The notes under the pieces: generated by a model
What the model was told of the DNA's origin: nothing
Databases searched by the model: none
What the model saw: the letters and a program-made list of their open reading frames with translations, nothing else
Assembly: GCA_028712475.1 (NCBI GenBank)
Contig: JAQTQB010000003.1
Span: forward strand, 124,001 to 188,000
From: Verrucomicrobiales bacterium
Lineage (GTDB): Bacteria; Verrucomicrobiota; Verrucomicrobiia; Limisphaerales; UBA11358
Direction of reading: 5' to 3'
DNA: 64,000 nucleotides
Program-made: the position numbers and the translations under genes
Shown: positions 33,256-42,423 of the stretch, one piece after another
Layout: each line of letters starts with the position of its first letter
Numbering within the stretch: position 1 is the stretch's first letter

Positions 33256-34323
33256 GTGAACATTCCCGAACATCGCAAGGCGATTGACCAGCTCGACGCA
33301 CACATCGTCAAGCTGCTGAACGAACGCACGCGTCACGTCCTGGCCATCGGCGAGCTCAAGCTCAAGGCGGGCGAGGAAATCTACGCACCGCACCGCGAAC
33401 GCGCCGTGTTCGAGCGCATCTGTAAGTCCAACGCCGGGCCGATCACCGACGAGCAGCTCCGCGCCATCTACCGCGAGATCATGTCCAGCGCGCTCGCGCT
33501 GGAAAAGACCATGACCATTGCGTATTTCGGGCCGGAAGCGACGTTCACGCATCAGGCGGCCATCCAGAAATTTGGTTCCAGCCTGAATTATTCTGCGCAG
33601 AAAACCATTGGTGATGTGTTCGCCGAGGTGGCAAAAAAGAGCGCCGATTACGGCGTGGTGCCGGTGGAAAATTCCACCGAAGGCGTCGTCACGCACACGC
33701 TCGACATGTTCGTGGACAGCGATCTGAAGATCGTTTCGCAGATCGTCCTGCACATCCAGCAATGCCTGATGAGCAACGCGAAACTTTCGCAGATCAAGAA
33801 GCTTTACGTCCATCCGCAATCGCTCGCGCAGTGTCGCGGCTGGCTCGCGAAAAACCTGCCGCGCGTGGAGATCGTGGAGACGTCGTCCAATGCTCGTTCG
33901 GCCGAACTGGCGGCAAAGGAGAAATTTTCCGCTGCGCTCGGTGGCGTGCTGGCCGCGGAAAAATACGGCCTCAAAATCTTGGCGCAGGACATTCAGGACA
34001 ATTCCGTCAACGTCACACGCTTCATCGTGCTGGGCCGCACTTGCAGTCCGCCGACCGGCAACGACCGCACCAGCCTGATGATCAGCGTGGCCGACAAGGC
34101 GGGGGCATTGCACGAGGCCATTGCCGCGTTCCGCAAATTCAAGATCAACATGACAAAAATCGAGTCGCGCCCGAGCAAACGCAAGGCATGGGAGTATTTC
34201 TTCTTCATTGATTGCGACGGACATTTTCACGATGCAAAAGTGACGAAGGCCATCAAGCTGCTCGGCACGCACTGCAACTTCGTGAAAATCCTCGGATCGT
34301 ATCCGAACACGGACTGGCCATGA
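33256..34323 (+). CDS. pheA: Bifunctional chorismate mutase/prephenate dehydratase
   Basis: 355 residues from a GTG start. AroQ chorismate mutase helices at 1-85 (HRKAIDQLDAHIVKLLNERT, ELKLKAGEEIYAPHRER), prephenate dehydratase from about 92 (AYFGPEATFTHQAA, VPVENSTEGVVTHTLD, NVTRFIVLGR), and a C-terminal ACT domain from about 275 (ISVADKAGALHEAIAAF and ESRPSKRKAWEYFFF) for Phe feedback. Converts chorismate to phenylpyruvate. Its stop overlaps the start of kdsD (ATGA). Confidence 0.94.
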   Translation: MNIPEHRKAIDQLDAHIVKLLNERTRHVLAIGELKLKAGEEIYAPHRERAVFERICKSNAGPITDEQLRAIYREIMSSALALEKTMTIAYFGPEATFTHQAAIQKFGSSLNYSAQKTIGDVFAEVAKKSADYGVVPVENSTEGVVTHTLDMFVDSDLKIVSQIVLHIQQCLMSNAKLSQIKKLYVHPQSLAQCRGWLAKNLPRVEIVETSSNARSAELAAKEKFSAALGGVLAAEKYGLKILAQDIQDNSVNVTRFIVLGRTCSPPTGNDRTSLMISVADKAGALHEAIAAFRKFKINMTKIESRPSKRKAWEYFFFIDCDGHFHDAKVTKAIKLLGTHCNFVKILGSYPNTDWP

Positions 34324-35291
34324 ACCACCTCGCAAAAGCCCGTGAAGTTTTTGACATCGAACTGGCTGCGCTCAAGGCCGTCCGCGCGCTGCTCGACAAA
34401 TCTTTTGCCCGTGCCGTTGAAATGGTTGTCGAGGCGCTGAAACAGCGCGGCAAAATTGTCATCATCGGCATCGGCAAATCCGGCAACATCGGCGCAAAGA
34501 TCGCCGCCACGCTCACCAGCACCGGCTCCACCGCCGTCATCCTCAACAGCGTGGACGCCTTGCACGGCGACCTGGGAATCATCAACGACGGTGATGTGAT
34601 TCTCGCCTTGAGCTATTCCGGCGAATCGGAAGAGCTGCTGAATCTGCTCCCTGCACTCAAACGGTTTTCCGTAAAAATCATTTCGCTCACCGGCAATTTG
34701 AAATCATCGCTCGCCAGGCACAGCGATGTTTCGCTCAACGTCAAAGTGCCCAAAGAAGCCTGTCCGTTCAACCTTGCTCCGACCAGCAGCACCACGGCGA
34801 TGCTCGTCATGGGCGACGCGCTGGCCATGGCCGTGCTGGAAGCGCGCGGCTTCACGCAGAAGGATTTTGCAAAATATCATCCGAGCGGCGCGATTGGCCG
34901 CGCAATGCTCTTGAAAGTGGGCGACATCATGCGCACGGGAAACCGCAACGCCGTAGCCGCTGAAAATCTGTCCGTCAAAGAAGCGTTGCTCGTGATGACC
35001 CAGGCCAAATCCGGGAGCCTCGCGGTCGTGAACGCGCGCGGAAAGCTGGCCGGCGTTTTCACCGACGGCGATTTCCGCCGGCACATGGCCAGCAATGAAA
35101 ACCTGCTTGTGCAGCCGCTGAAAAGTGTGATGACGCCCAGGCCGATTTGCATTTTAGAAAATGCGCTCGCCGTTGAGGCTTTGAAGATTTTCAACGAGCG
35201 GAACATTGACGATCTGATCGTGGTGAATGCGAAGAATGAGCCGGTGGGCTTGGTGGATTCGCAGGATCTGCCGAAACTTAAGATTGTGTAG
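34320..35291 (+). CDS. kdsD: Arabinose-5-phosphate isomerase
   Basis: 323 residues from ATG 34320, overlapping the pheA stop. SIS domain at about 35-170 (VIIGIGKSGNIGAKIAATL, SVDALHGDLGIINDGDVILALSYSG, APTSSTTAMLVMGDALA) then two CBS domains from about 200 (MRTGNRNAVAAE; MTPRPICILENALAVEAL). Makes arabinose 5-phosphate for Kdo, consistent with waaA at 52840-54177 and with an LPS-bearing outer membrane. Confidence 0.94.
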   Translation: MNHLAKAREVFDIELAALKAVRALLDKSFARAVEMVVEALKQRGKIVIIGIGKSGNIGAKIAATLTSTGSTAVILNSVDALHGDLGIINDGDVILALSYSGESEELLNLLPALKRFSVKIISLTGNLKSSLARHSDVSLNVKVPKEACPFNLAPTSSTTAMLVMGDALAMAVLEARGFTQKDFAKYHPSGAIGRAMLLKVGDIMRTGNRNAVAAENLSVKEALLVMTQAKSGSLAVVNARGKLAGVFTDGDFRRHMASNENLLVQPLKSVMTPRPICILENALAVEALKIFNERNIDDLIVVNAKNEPVGLVDSQDLPKLKIV

Positions 35292-35292
35292 C

Positions 35293-35310
35293 AGCGGACG
35301 TGCGTCCGCT
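35293..35310. terminator. Palindrome after kdsD
   Basis: AGCGGACG (35293-35300) and CGTCCGCT (35303-35310) form a perfect hairpin starting two bases after the kdsD stop. No T-run follows. GCGGACGTGCGTCCGC-type palindromes are common short repeats and may serve as a 3' mRNA end. Confidence 0.4.
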
Positions 35311-35333
35311 CACACCTTTCCGCCTGCACCAGC

Positions 35334-36023
35334 ATGAAAAATTCCGCCGCCACCAAGCCCGGTCAGACCGCTGAAAAATTCTCCATCGAACGCAGGCAGG
35401 TTTTGGCTGCCGATTATCTGCTGTTCCTGCCGAAAGGATACGGCGCCAGCTCCAACAAACGCTGGCCGTTGATCCTGTTTCTCCATGGCGCGGGCGAACG
35501 CGGCAGCCATCTCCGGCTCGTCACCAAGCACGGCCCGCCAAAGATGGGCACGACGGGAGCCAATCTCCCCTTCATCGTCGTCTCGCCGCAATGCCCCAAA
35601 GGCAAAATCTGGTCGAACGACCTGCTGCTCGCGCAGCTCGACGACATCGAAAGCCGATACGCCGTGGACACGCATCGCGTTTATCTGACCGGCTTGAGCA
35701 TGGGCGGGTTTGGCACCTGGAGCCTCGGCTTGCGCCACCCCGAACGCTTTGCCGCCATCGCGCCGGTCTGCGGCGGCGCCAGTTTGATTGAACTTCACCT
35801 CGCGGATAAATCCAAATTGATGCACCTGCCGGTCTGGGTGTTTCACGGTGCGAAAGACCCGGTCATCCCGCTGGAAGAGTCGGAGCGCGCCGTCAACTGC
35901 CTGAAAAAACTCGGCGTCCGCGAAGTGAAATTCACCGTCTATCCCAAAGCCCTGCACGACAGTTGGACGGCAACCTACGCGAACCCGGAATTGTTTGCGT
36001 GGTTCCTGAAGCACTCGCGCTGA
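35334..36023 (+). CDS. Alpha/beta-hydrolase, esterase/phospholipase-like
   Basis: 229 residues. Oxyanion region LILFLHGAGERG at about 42-53, nucleophile elbow GLSMGGFGTW near 120, acid in VFHGAKDPVIP (about 178) and His in ALHDSWTATYANPELFAWFL near the end, so the triad is complete. No signal peptide. Related to the putative esterase/prolyl oligopeptidase-like group; natural substrate unknown. Convergent with the methyltransferase gene, two bases apart. Confidence 0.75.
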   Translation: MKNSAATKPGQTAEKFSIERRQVLAADYLLFLPKGYGASSNKRWPLILFLHGAGERGSHLRLVTKHGPPKMGTTGANLPFIVVSPQCPKGKIWSNDLLLAQLDDIESRYAVDTHRVYLTGLSMGGFGTWSLGLRHPERFAAIAPVCGGASLIELHLADKSKLMHLPVWVFHGAKDPVIPLEESERAVNCLKKLGVREVKFTVYPKALHDSWTATYANPELFAWFLKHSR

Positions 36024-36025
36024 AA

Positions 36026-37267
36026 TCACGCCGCGAATTCCAGGTAAATCACCTTCAAATATTCCGCCTCCTTGAAGCCCGCCGGATGATCCGGCGGATG
36101 CCGCAAGGTTTTCAGTTCTGTGAATTTTCTGCCTGACTTGATCGCCGCATGCCGCACGGTGTCGAAAAATTCCATTGCCGAAACGTGTGCGGAGCAAGAA
36201 CCGGCCACGAGGATTCCATCGCGCGTCAGTTTTTCGATGCCTTGCGAATTCAATCGTTCATAGGCGCGGATCGCGCCTTCGCGTTCCGCCGCGCGTTTGG
36301 CCAGCGACGGCGGATCGAGAACAATCAGGTCGAATTTGCCGGCACCGGACGCGAGCCATTCAAACGCATCTGCCTGCACGGTCTCGTGACGGCAGGCCGC
36401 CACGCCGGGAAAGTTTTGGTTCAGCGCAAAATTCCGTTTCGCAGATTCTAAAGCGTGCGCGCTGATGTCGAGGTCGGTCACGGATTTTGCGCCGCCGCGC
36501 GCGGCATAGACAGAAAATCCGCCGGAAAAACTAAAGGCATTCAAGACGCGGCGTCCGCGCGCCAGCGTTTCCACCTCGCGCCGGTTCTCCCGCTGGTCAA
36601 GGAAGAAACCCGTTTTCTGCCCGCGCAAAACGTCAGCCTCGAAGCGGATGCCGCTCTCGGAAAAAATCACCGGGCCGGACGGGGTTGAGCCAGAAAGAAT
36701 TTGTCCGTCACGGCGTTGAAATTTGTTTTCCGCAACCGCGTGAATGTTCCGGCTCAAGCGAAGGACGATGCGTTCGCACGGGATTTTTTTTTGAAACAAC
36801 GCGAGGATTTCATCCAATCGCGGCAGCCACGCGGCGGTGTAAATCTTCAGCACGAGCGTGGTGTCGTAGCGATCCAGCACGAGGCCAGGCCAGCCGTCGC
36901 TCTCGCCGTGGATGAGCCGGTAGCCGGTGGTCTGCGCATCGAACAAATCATCGCGGCGGACGAGCGCCTGCTCGAGCCGCGCCAGCCACCACGCAGCGTC
37001 AATCGTGGCTGGCTTGCCCGCGTGCAAAATGCGGACGCGAATCGGCGAACCGGGATCGAACAAACCCACGGCGAGGAATTTGTCTTTGCGGTCGAAGATC
37101 ACCGCCAGTTCGCCAGGCTGTCCGGCGCGGTTCGATTCATGGATGCTGTCGGCAAACAGCCACGGATGGCCGGAGCGCACGATGGATTCCGCCGCCGCCG
37201 TGATGCGCAGGCGGAGACGGGTTGCCGCAGGTTGATTGGTGGCAGCGTGAATGGGCGATGGCTTCAT
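36026..37267 (-). CDS. RlmI-like class I SAM-dependent 23S rRNA methyltransferase
   Basis: 413 residues. PUA domain at about 20-95 ([24 protein letters not shown]), central insert with [19 protein letters not shown], then a Rossmann methyltransferase ([33 protein letters not shown], and catalytic-region [11 protein letters not shown]). RlmI methylates C1962 of E. coli 23S rRNA at the 5-position of cytosine; rRNA is the likely target here. A related methyltransferase is fused to a pseudouridine synthase at 40512-42131. Confidence 0.85.
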   Translation of the reverse strand: MKPSPIHAATNQPAATRLRLRITAAAESIVRSGHPWLFADSIHESNRAGQPGELAVIFDRKDKFLAVGLFDPGSPIRVRILHAGKPATIDAAWWLARLEQALVRRDDLFDAQTTGYRLIHGESDGWPGLVLDRYDTTLVLKIYTAAWLPRLDEILALFQKKIPCERIVLRLSRNIHAVAENKFQRRDGQILSGSTPSGPVIFSESGIRFEADVLRGQKTGFFLDQRENRREVETLARGRRVLNAFSFSGGFSVYAARGGAKSVTDLDISAHALESAKRNFALNQNFPGVAACRHETVQADAFEWLASGAGKFDLIVLDPPSLAKRAAEREGAIRAYERLNSQGIEKLTRDGILVAGSCSAHVSAMEFFDTVRHAAIKSGRKFTELKTLRHPPDHPAGFKEAEYLKVIYLEFAA

Positions 37268-37273
37268 GGGTGT

Positions 37274-37325
37274 TGTAGCGTTTGGCCTGTGGCCAAAAGA
37301 GTCGAGACACAGGCTCGACGCTACA
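37274..37325. repeat. 52-bp palindromic repeat, copy A
   Basis: TGTAGCG...CGCTACA ends enclose GGCCTGTGGCC and GTCGAG..CACAGGCTCGAC, giving two nested hairpins. It matches the element at 40452-40503 at all but a few positions, including the 52-bp length. It lies in the gap between trpS and the methyltransferase gene. Confidence 0.8.
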
Positions 37326-37330
37326 CCGGC

Positions 37331-38296
37331 TTATTCCAGCCCGCAGTTTATTCGGGCGCGCTTCAAAACTTTTTGCGCCAGTGAGCGCGCTTTGTTTGCG
37401 CCGTCAACAAGGACGCCGTTGACGTAATCCAGATTTGCCGCGAGTTCGGCGCGCTTCTTCCGCGCGTCGGCGAAATAGTTCCAGTAGTTCTCGAACAAAG
37501 CCTTCTTCAAATCGCCGTAGCCAAGGCCGCCGGCTCGGAGGCGATTTTCAAAATCATTTCCGACTTCGGCGGGCGCGACAAGTTTGAGCAGTTGGACGGC
37601 GAGATTCTTGTCCGCGTCTGGCTTTGGTTCGGCGGGCTGGCGCGAGTCCATGACGATGCCCATGATTTTTTTGCGGATGACTTTCTCATCCCCGAAAATC
37701 TCAATCGTGTTGCCGTAGCTCTTGCTCATCTTCTGGCCGTCAATGCCGGGGACAACGGCGACTTCATCGCGGATTTGCGGTTCGGGAATCACGAACGTCT
37801 GGCCGTAAGCCTCATTGAATTTAATCGCAATATCGCGCGTCATTTCAACGTGCTGCTTTTGGTCGCGGCCAACGGGCACGACGTTCGAGTCATAAATCAA
37901 AATGTCCGCCGCCATCAAAACCGGATAGGCGAACAAAGCGTGGCTCGGAGAAATTCCTTTTGCGGTTTTGTCTTTGTAGCTGTGCGCGCGTTCGAGCAAG
38001 CCCATCGGCGTGACGGTCGAGAGCAGCCACGAAAGTTCCGTGACTTCCGGCACGTCGGATTGTTTGAAGAAAACGGATTTCTTCGGGTCAAGGCCGCACG
38101 CGAGAAAATCCAGCGCCACGTCGAGCGTGTTCTTGCGCCGCGCGACCGGATCCGTCAGCGACGTCATGGAATGATAATCCGCGATGAAATAAAATGCCTC
38201 GCCCTTTTCCTGAAGCTCGATGGCGGGGCGCATCATCCCGAAATAGTTTCCGAGGTGCAGCGCGCCGCTGGGCTGGATGCCTGATAAAATTCGCAT
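37331..38296 (-). CDS. trpS: Tryptophanyl-tRNA synthetase
   Basis: 321 residues from ATG 38296 (MRILSGIQPSGALHLGNYFG), the standard start; the upstream extension is unconserved. Class I motifs: HLGN (HIGH equivalent) at 14-17 and KMSKSYGN near 190. PVLMAADILIYDSNVVPVGRDQ is the conserved Trp-binding stretch. Stand-alone gene. Confidence 0.94.
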   Translation of the reverse strand: MRILSGIQPSGALHLGNYFGMMRPAIELQEKGEAFYFIADYHSMTSLTDPVARRKNTLDVALDFLACGLDPKKSVFFKQSDVPEVTELSWLLSTVTPMGLLERAHSYKDKTAKGISPSHALFAYPVLMAADILIYDSNVVPVGRDQKQHVEMTRDIAIKFNEAYGQTFVIPEPQIRDEVAVVPGIDGQKMSKSYGNTIEIFGDEKVIRKKIMGIVMDSRQPAEPKPDADKNLAVQLLKLVAPAEVGNDFENRLRAGGLGYGDLKKALFENYWNYFADARKKRAELAANLDYVNGVLVDGANKARSLAQKVLKRARINCGLE

Positions 38297-38491
38297 GGGG
38301 GAAGCATAACGGGGAATGAGGAAAACAGGAAAGCAGGAAACGGATCGCTGATTCAAAAGATTGACGGGAATATTTTTGCAAGAAATGTTTGCTGATTTCG
38401 GTCCCACCGTCTAAAAGTTGCCGGAGTCAGAAGATTACGGGCGGGTTCTCCCCGGTTAAACATTGTTAAACAATCAACATTGCTGAAAATT

Positions 38492-39292
38492 ATGAATGGT
38501 TCATCCTTCGTTGCTGATCTTGCCGGAAACAAACAGCTGCCGCTGCTGAACCCCGGTGGTTCGCCCGTCAACCCCAAAGAATGCGTTGAATCAGGCACCG
38601 GGTCAGCCCTAATGCTTGGTTTTTTTGTGTTCGGCCTCGGCATTTTGATTGGCGGCTTGTTCACTTATGGAATTTTGTGGCTGGCGCTAATTTTCGCCCC
38701 CATTGCTTATTATTTTAATCGCAAGAAGGCGATAGCGGCGCTGAAAGGTTCGGCAGTCGAGGTGGGGGAGATGCAATTTCCAGAACTGCATCAATGTGCA
38801 GTGACAATCGCCGGACGGCTTGGAATAACTTCTCCTCCCAAAGTTTATGTTCTGGAAAGTAATACTATCAATGCTGCGGCAGTAAAATTAGCTGGTAAAA
38901 AAGTCATCGTGCTGCATGACGACATTGTTGATGCATGCCTGCGGTCGGGAGATGCCCGGACACTTACCTTTATTCTTGGACATGAAATGGCGCATCACGC
39001 ATTGGGGCACACCGGCATATTTCGCTCCAGTTTGTCCAAAGCTTTCAAGAAATTGTCCCGGCTGGATGAATTCAGCTGCGACGCCGTGGCAAATGCATTG
39101 GTGGCCGACACAAGGGTTTCTACACGGGCGATTGCCCTTCTGGCGGTCGGGCCGCAATTGATGTCGTATCTGAATTTCGACAGCCTGATGCAGCAGGCGC
39201 AGGAAGTTAATCTGGACAAACACTCGAAAAAGGCCGAGCGGCATCTGACACATCCGCTGCTCTTGCGCCGCTTGAGCCGTTTTGTTTCTTAA
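38492..39292 (+). CDS. M48-family membrane zinc metallopeptidase
   Basis: 266 residues from ATG 38492; a TTG four codons earlier is possible. Two membrane segments at about 40-72 (ALMLGFFVFGLGILIGGLF; YGILWLALIFAPIAYYF). Catalytic HEMAHHALGH at about 165 (HExxH) with the third ligand Glu in LDEFSCDAVAN, and the Asp of the M48 signature. HtpX/Ste24-like, so probably membrane-protein quality control, with the active site in the cytoplasm or periplasm depending on topology. A C-terminal HPLLLRR matches the family ending THPxxxxR. Confidence 0.82.
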   Translation: MNGSSFVADLAGNKQLPLLNPGGSPVNPKECVESGTGSALMLGFFVFGLGILIGGLFTYGILWLALIFAPIAYYFNRKKAIAALKGSAVEVGEMQFPELHQCAVTIAGRLGITSPPKVYVLESNTINAAAVKLAGKKVIVLHDDIVDACLRSGDARTLTFILGHEMAHHALGHTGIFRSSLSKAFKKLSRLDEFSCDAVANALVADTRVSTRAIALLAVGPQLMSYLNFDSLMQQAQEVNLDKHSKKAERHLTHPLLLRRLSRFVS

Positions 39293-39313
39293 CGCCAAAG
39301 TGTAGGTGGAAAA

Positions 39314-40390
39314 TTAGCACCTGTATAAACTTCCCGCCTTCACTTCCCACCGCTGCAAGTCTTTCCCCAGTTCGCTCGGCCAGTTTTCCTCGGTGCAGGT
39401 CATGAACACCTGGCCGCTCGTCCGGCGCGCGTGTTCGAGCAACGGCACAAATCCGCTGCGACGCTTCAGGTCCAGTTCGCCCATCACGTCGTCAATCAGC
39501 AGGATCGGCGCGCTGCCGTGGATGCCCGCGAGAAATTCCGCCTGCGCCATCTTCAACGCGATCGCCAGCGTGCGCTTCTGGCCTTCGCTGCCGAACTGCG
39601 CGGCGGATTTTTCATTGAGCAGCAATTGCAGGTCGTCGCGGTGCGGCCCGACCAGCGTGGAGCGATAACTCCGTTCGCGCGCCCGCGACTGCGCGAGTTC
39701 CACGGCGAAATCATTTTTCACGCTGGGCTGGTATTCGATGCGCAATTCTTCAGCGTCATTGGAAATGCGGCGATACGCCAGCCGCGCGAGCGGGGAAAAT
39801 TTCGGCACGAGTTCGCGGCGGGCGCGGATGATTTCGTTGCCGACGTTGACGAGTTCGCGGGAAAAACTTTCGAGCGCGGCTTCGTCCGTGGTGCGCTGCT
39901 TGAGCAGCGCGTTGCGGGCGCGGACGGTGTGCATGAAACGCTGGAGCAGCGGCAGATAACCCGGCTGCGTTTGAGCGAGCAGCAGATCGAGGAAACGCCG
40001 CCGCGCGCGCGCCGTGCCTTTGATAAGCTGCAGATCTTCCGTGCAGAACACCACCGTCTTCAACACACCAAGATAATCCGCCAGTTTTTTCACCGGACGC
40101 CCGTCGAGCGACAGGTTCCGTTCGCGCGCCGACCAATACATTTTGATTTCATGCCCGCCCTGGCCGACGACATTACCGCCGGCGAAATAGCCCTTCTGAC
40201 CGTGCCGGATCATTTGCGCGCCTCCCACGCCACGGAACGAGCGCAACGTGGCCATGAGATAAATCGCTTCGAGGATGTTTGTCTTGCCCTGTGCGTTATC
40301 GCCGAGCAACAGGTGAAAGCCTGGCAAGAAATCCACGTCCAACCGCGCGTAATTGCGGAAGTCGCGGAGTCGCAGATGAGCCAGATGCAC
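39314..40390 (-). CDS. recF: DNA replication and repair protein RecF
   Basis: 358 residues from the GTG at 40390 (VHLAHLRLRDFRNY), which fits the family start; an ATG 45 bases upstream would add an unconserved lead. Walker A GDNAQGKTN at about 30-38, SFRGVGGAQMIRHG, the ABC-type signature SEGQKRTLAIALKMAQ and Walker B ILLIDDVMGELD near 300. SMC-like ATPase that loads RecA at gaps with RecO and RecR. Not beside dnaA/dnaN/gyrB here. Confidence 0.9.
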   Translation of the reverse strand: MHLAHLRLRDFRNYARLDVDFLPGFHLLLGDNAQGKTNILEAIYLMATLRSFRGVGGAQMIRHGQKGYFAGGNVVGQGGHEIKMYWSARERNLSLDGRPVKKLADYLGVLKTVVFCTEDLQLIKGTARARRRFLDLLLAQTQPGYLPLLQRFMHTVRARNALLKQRTTDEAALESFSRELVNVGNEIIRARRELVPKFSPLARLAYRRISNDAEELRIEYQPSVKNDFAVELAQSRARERSYRSTLVGPHRDDLQLLLNEKSAAQFGSEGQKRTLAIALKMAQAEFLAGIHGSAPILLIDDVMGELDLKRRSGFVPLLEHARRTSGQVFMTCTEENWPSELGKDLQRWEVKAGSLYRC

Positions 40391-40451
40391 GCGCGGAAAA
40401 TAACCGTAACCTGCACGGTGGCGAAGTCTTTTCAAACGAAAAGCTTTTCGC

Positions 40452-40503
40452 TGTAGCGTTCGGCCTGTGGCCGAACTGGTCGAGCCACAGGCTCGACGCT
40501 ACA
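40452..40503. repeat. 52-bp palindromic repeat, copy B
   Basis: Near-identical to copy A at 37274-37325: TGTAGCG...CGCTACA ends around GGCCTGTGGCC and a second GTCGAG/CTCGAC stem. It lies between the divergent recF and pseudouridine synthase genes, ending 8 bp before the ATG at 40512. Confidence 0.8.
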
Positions 40504-40511
40504 ACATTAAA

Positions 40512-42131
40512 ATGTTTTCATGGCGCATGGTGCCGTGCGTGATTTTTGAGGATGAACACTTGCTGGTGGTTTCAAAACCCGCCGGTTGGAACACGCACGC
40601 GCCGTCTCCCTACGCTGGCGAGGGGATTTACGACTGGCTCCGCCACCGCGAGCCGCGCTGGGCCACGCTCGCCATCCTGCACCGGCTCGACAAGGAAACC
40701 AGCGGCGTTCTCGTCTTCGGCAAAACACCGCTCGCAAATCGTTCGCTCACGGAACAATTTACCGCGCGGCGTGTCCACAAAAAATATCTCCTGCTCACCG
40801 ACCGTGAAGTTCCCAAAAGAGAACTCACGGTGAAAACCACCTTGCTCCGCATTGGCGAGAAATACGCGAGCCGTCCGGGCGGAGAAATGGCAGAAACAAA
40901 ATTCACACCGATTTTGGACGCCAAGTTCGCAGTCAAGAGCGCCGGATTAAAAATGGTTAACGCCGAGCCGTTCACCGGGCGAACCCACCAGATCCGTGTT
41001 CACGCGGCAGAAAGCGGCTTCCCGATTCTCGGCGACACACTTTACGGCGGCACCGCCTCGTCGCGTGTTTATTTGCACGCATCGGAAATTGAATTCACCC
41101 ATCCGGCCACGAATGCGCCGGTGAAATTTTTTGCGCCGGTGAATTTTGACATTGAACCGCGCCACTCTTTGCGCGCCGCCATCATCGAGCCGGATGCGAC
41201 GAATGCCTTTCGCCTGATTCACGGCGCGAGCGACGGCTGGCCCGGCTGGCATGTGGAAAAGCTCGGCGACTTCCTGCTTTCGCAATCGGAAGCGCCGTTG
41301 AACGCGAGGCAAAATGAAGAAATATCCTGGCTCGCCAAAACATTCTCGTCGCGCGGCGCGTATCACAAAACCCTTTTGCGTCACGTCCGCCTGTCCAAAA
41401 CAGCCGAAGCCTCGCCGCAACTCGTCCTGGGTGATGCCGCACCGGAGCGATTTGAGATTCAAGAGAACGGCATCCGCTACGAAATGAGTTTCAACGAGGG
41501 CTACTCTGTCGGCCTGTTTCTGGACCAGCGCGACAACCGGCGCCGCCTGTTCACCGGCCACATCGCGGCGGATTTCCCCCTGCTTCAATCGGAAATCGGA
41601 AATCGGAAATCGGAAATCTTAAACACTTTCGCCTACACCTGCGGCTTCTCCGTGTGCGCGGCCAAAGCCGGCGCACGGGTGACGAGTTTGGATCTCTCGA
41701 AGAAATATCTCGAATGGGGCAAACGCAACTTCGTGCTGAACGGCCTCGATCCGGCGGCGCATGATTTCATTTATGGCGACACCTTCGACTGGCTGCGGCG
41801 GCTGGCGAAGAAGGGCCGCGCCTTTGACGCCATCGTGCTCGACCCGCCGACGTTTTCGCAGTCGAAAGAATACGGCACGTTTCGCGCCGAAAAAGATTAC
41901 GGCAAGCTCGTCACCGCCGCGCTGCCCGTCCTCAAGCCGGGCGGTGTGCTGCTCGCCTCGACGAACGCGGCGGACTGGCCGCCGGAAAATTTTCTCGCGG
42001 ACGTGACAGCGGCGGTTCATGGCGCGAAACGGAAAATTCTGCTGCGGCATTACGTCCCGCAACCGCCGGATTTCCCCATCAGCCGGGCCGAACCGGCGTA
42101 TTTGAAGACGGTGTGGTTGAGAATTATTTGA
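40512..42131 (+). CDS. Fusion of RluA-type pseudouridine synthase and RlmI-type methyltransferase
   Basis: 539 residues from ATG 40512 (a start at 40467 would read through the palindromic repeat; ATG 40527 is also possible). Residues 1-215: RluA family with IFEDEHLLVVSKPAGWNTH, catalytic Asp60 in HRLDKETSG and GRTHQIRVHAA. Residues 225-539: methyltransferase with RLIHGASDGWPGWHVEK, GLFLDQRDNRRRLF, NTFAYTCGFSVCAAKAGA and IVLDPPTFSQ. Both halves look active. The product would isomerise uridine and methylate rRNA from one chain. A heptanucleotide tract lies in the methyltransferase half at 41587-41618. Confidence 0.85.
   Translation: MFSWRMVPCVIFEDEHLLVVSKPAGWNTHAPSPYAGEGIYDWLRHREPRWATLAILHRLDKETSGVLVFGKTPLANRSLTEQFTARRVHKKYLLLTDREVPKRELTVKTTLLRIGEKYASRPGGEMAETKFTPILDAKFAVKSAGLKMVNAEPFTGRTHQIRVHAAESGFPILGDTLYGGTASSRVYLHASEIEFTHPATNAPVKFFAPVNFDIEPRHSLRAAIIEPDATNAFRLIHGASDGWPGWHVEKLGDFLLSQSEAPLNARQNEEISWLAKTFSSRGAYHKTLLRHVRLSKTAEASPQLVLGDAAPERFEIQENGIRYEMSFNEGYSVGLFLDQRDNRRRLFTGHIAADFPLLQSEIGNRKSEILNTFAYTCGFSVCAAKAGARVTSLDLSKKYLEWGKRNFVLNGLDPAAHDFIYGDTFDWLRRLAKKGRAFDAIVLDPPTFSQSKEYGTFRAEKDYGKLVTAALPVLKPGGVLLASTNAADWPPENFLADVTAAVHGAKRKILLRHYVPQPPDFPISRAEPAYLKTVWLRII
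41587..41618 (+). repeat. Heptanucleotide tract in the fusion gene
   Basis: Four perfect AATCGGA units plus AATC, encoding QSEIGNRKSEI just before the SAM-binding strand. Loss or gain of one 7-bp unit would shift the frame and remove the methyltransferase core. Confidence 0.8.
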
Positions 42132-42165
42132 CGGCTGGCGAATCTGGACGTTATGCTGTCCATAT

Positions 42166-42423
42166 ATGAAAGCGATCACTTACACCGCCGCCCGCGAAGG
42201 CCTGGCTTCCACGATGGACAAGGTTTGCCGCGACCGTTCACCCGTAATCATTACGCGCAACCGCAACCAGTCGGTCGTGATGCTTTCACTGGCGGACTAC
42301 GAGCAGTTGGAAGAAACCTCCTACCTGCTCCGCAGCCCGGAGAACGCACGGCGGTTGTTGTCCGCCATCGGCAGCCTGGAACGCGGCAAGGGCCGGCAGC
42401 GGAAAATTGACCTGAAAGCATGA
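42166..42423 (+). CDS. YefM/Phd-type antitoxin
   Basis: 85 residues. The Phd/YefM DNA-binding fold is clear: MKAITYTAAREGLASTMDKV, PVIITRNRNQSVVMLSLADYEQLEET, then a disordered basic toxin-binding tail (SPENARRLLSAIGSLERGKGR). Its stop overlaps the toxin ATG (ATGA). It represses its own operon and neutralises the partner. Confidence 0.9.
   Translation: MKAITYTAAREGLASTMDKVCRDRSPVIITRNRNQSVVMLSLADYEQLEETSYLLRSPENARRLLSAIGSLERGKGRQRKIDLKA

Noticed and set aside
38480..38491. TTG start for the M48 peptidase
   Set aside because: An ATG lies four codons downstream; the extra residues are not conserved in the family.
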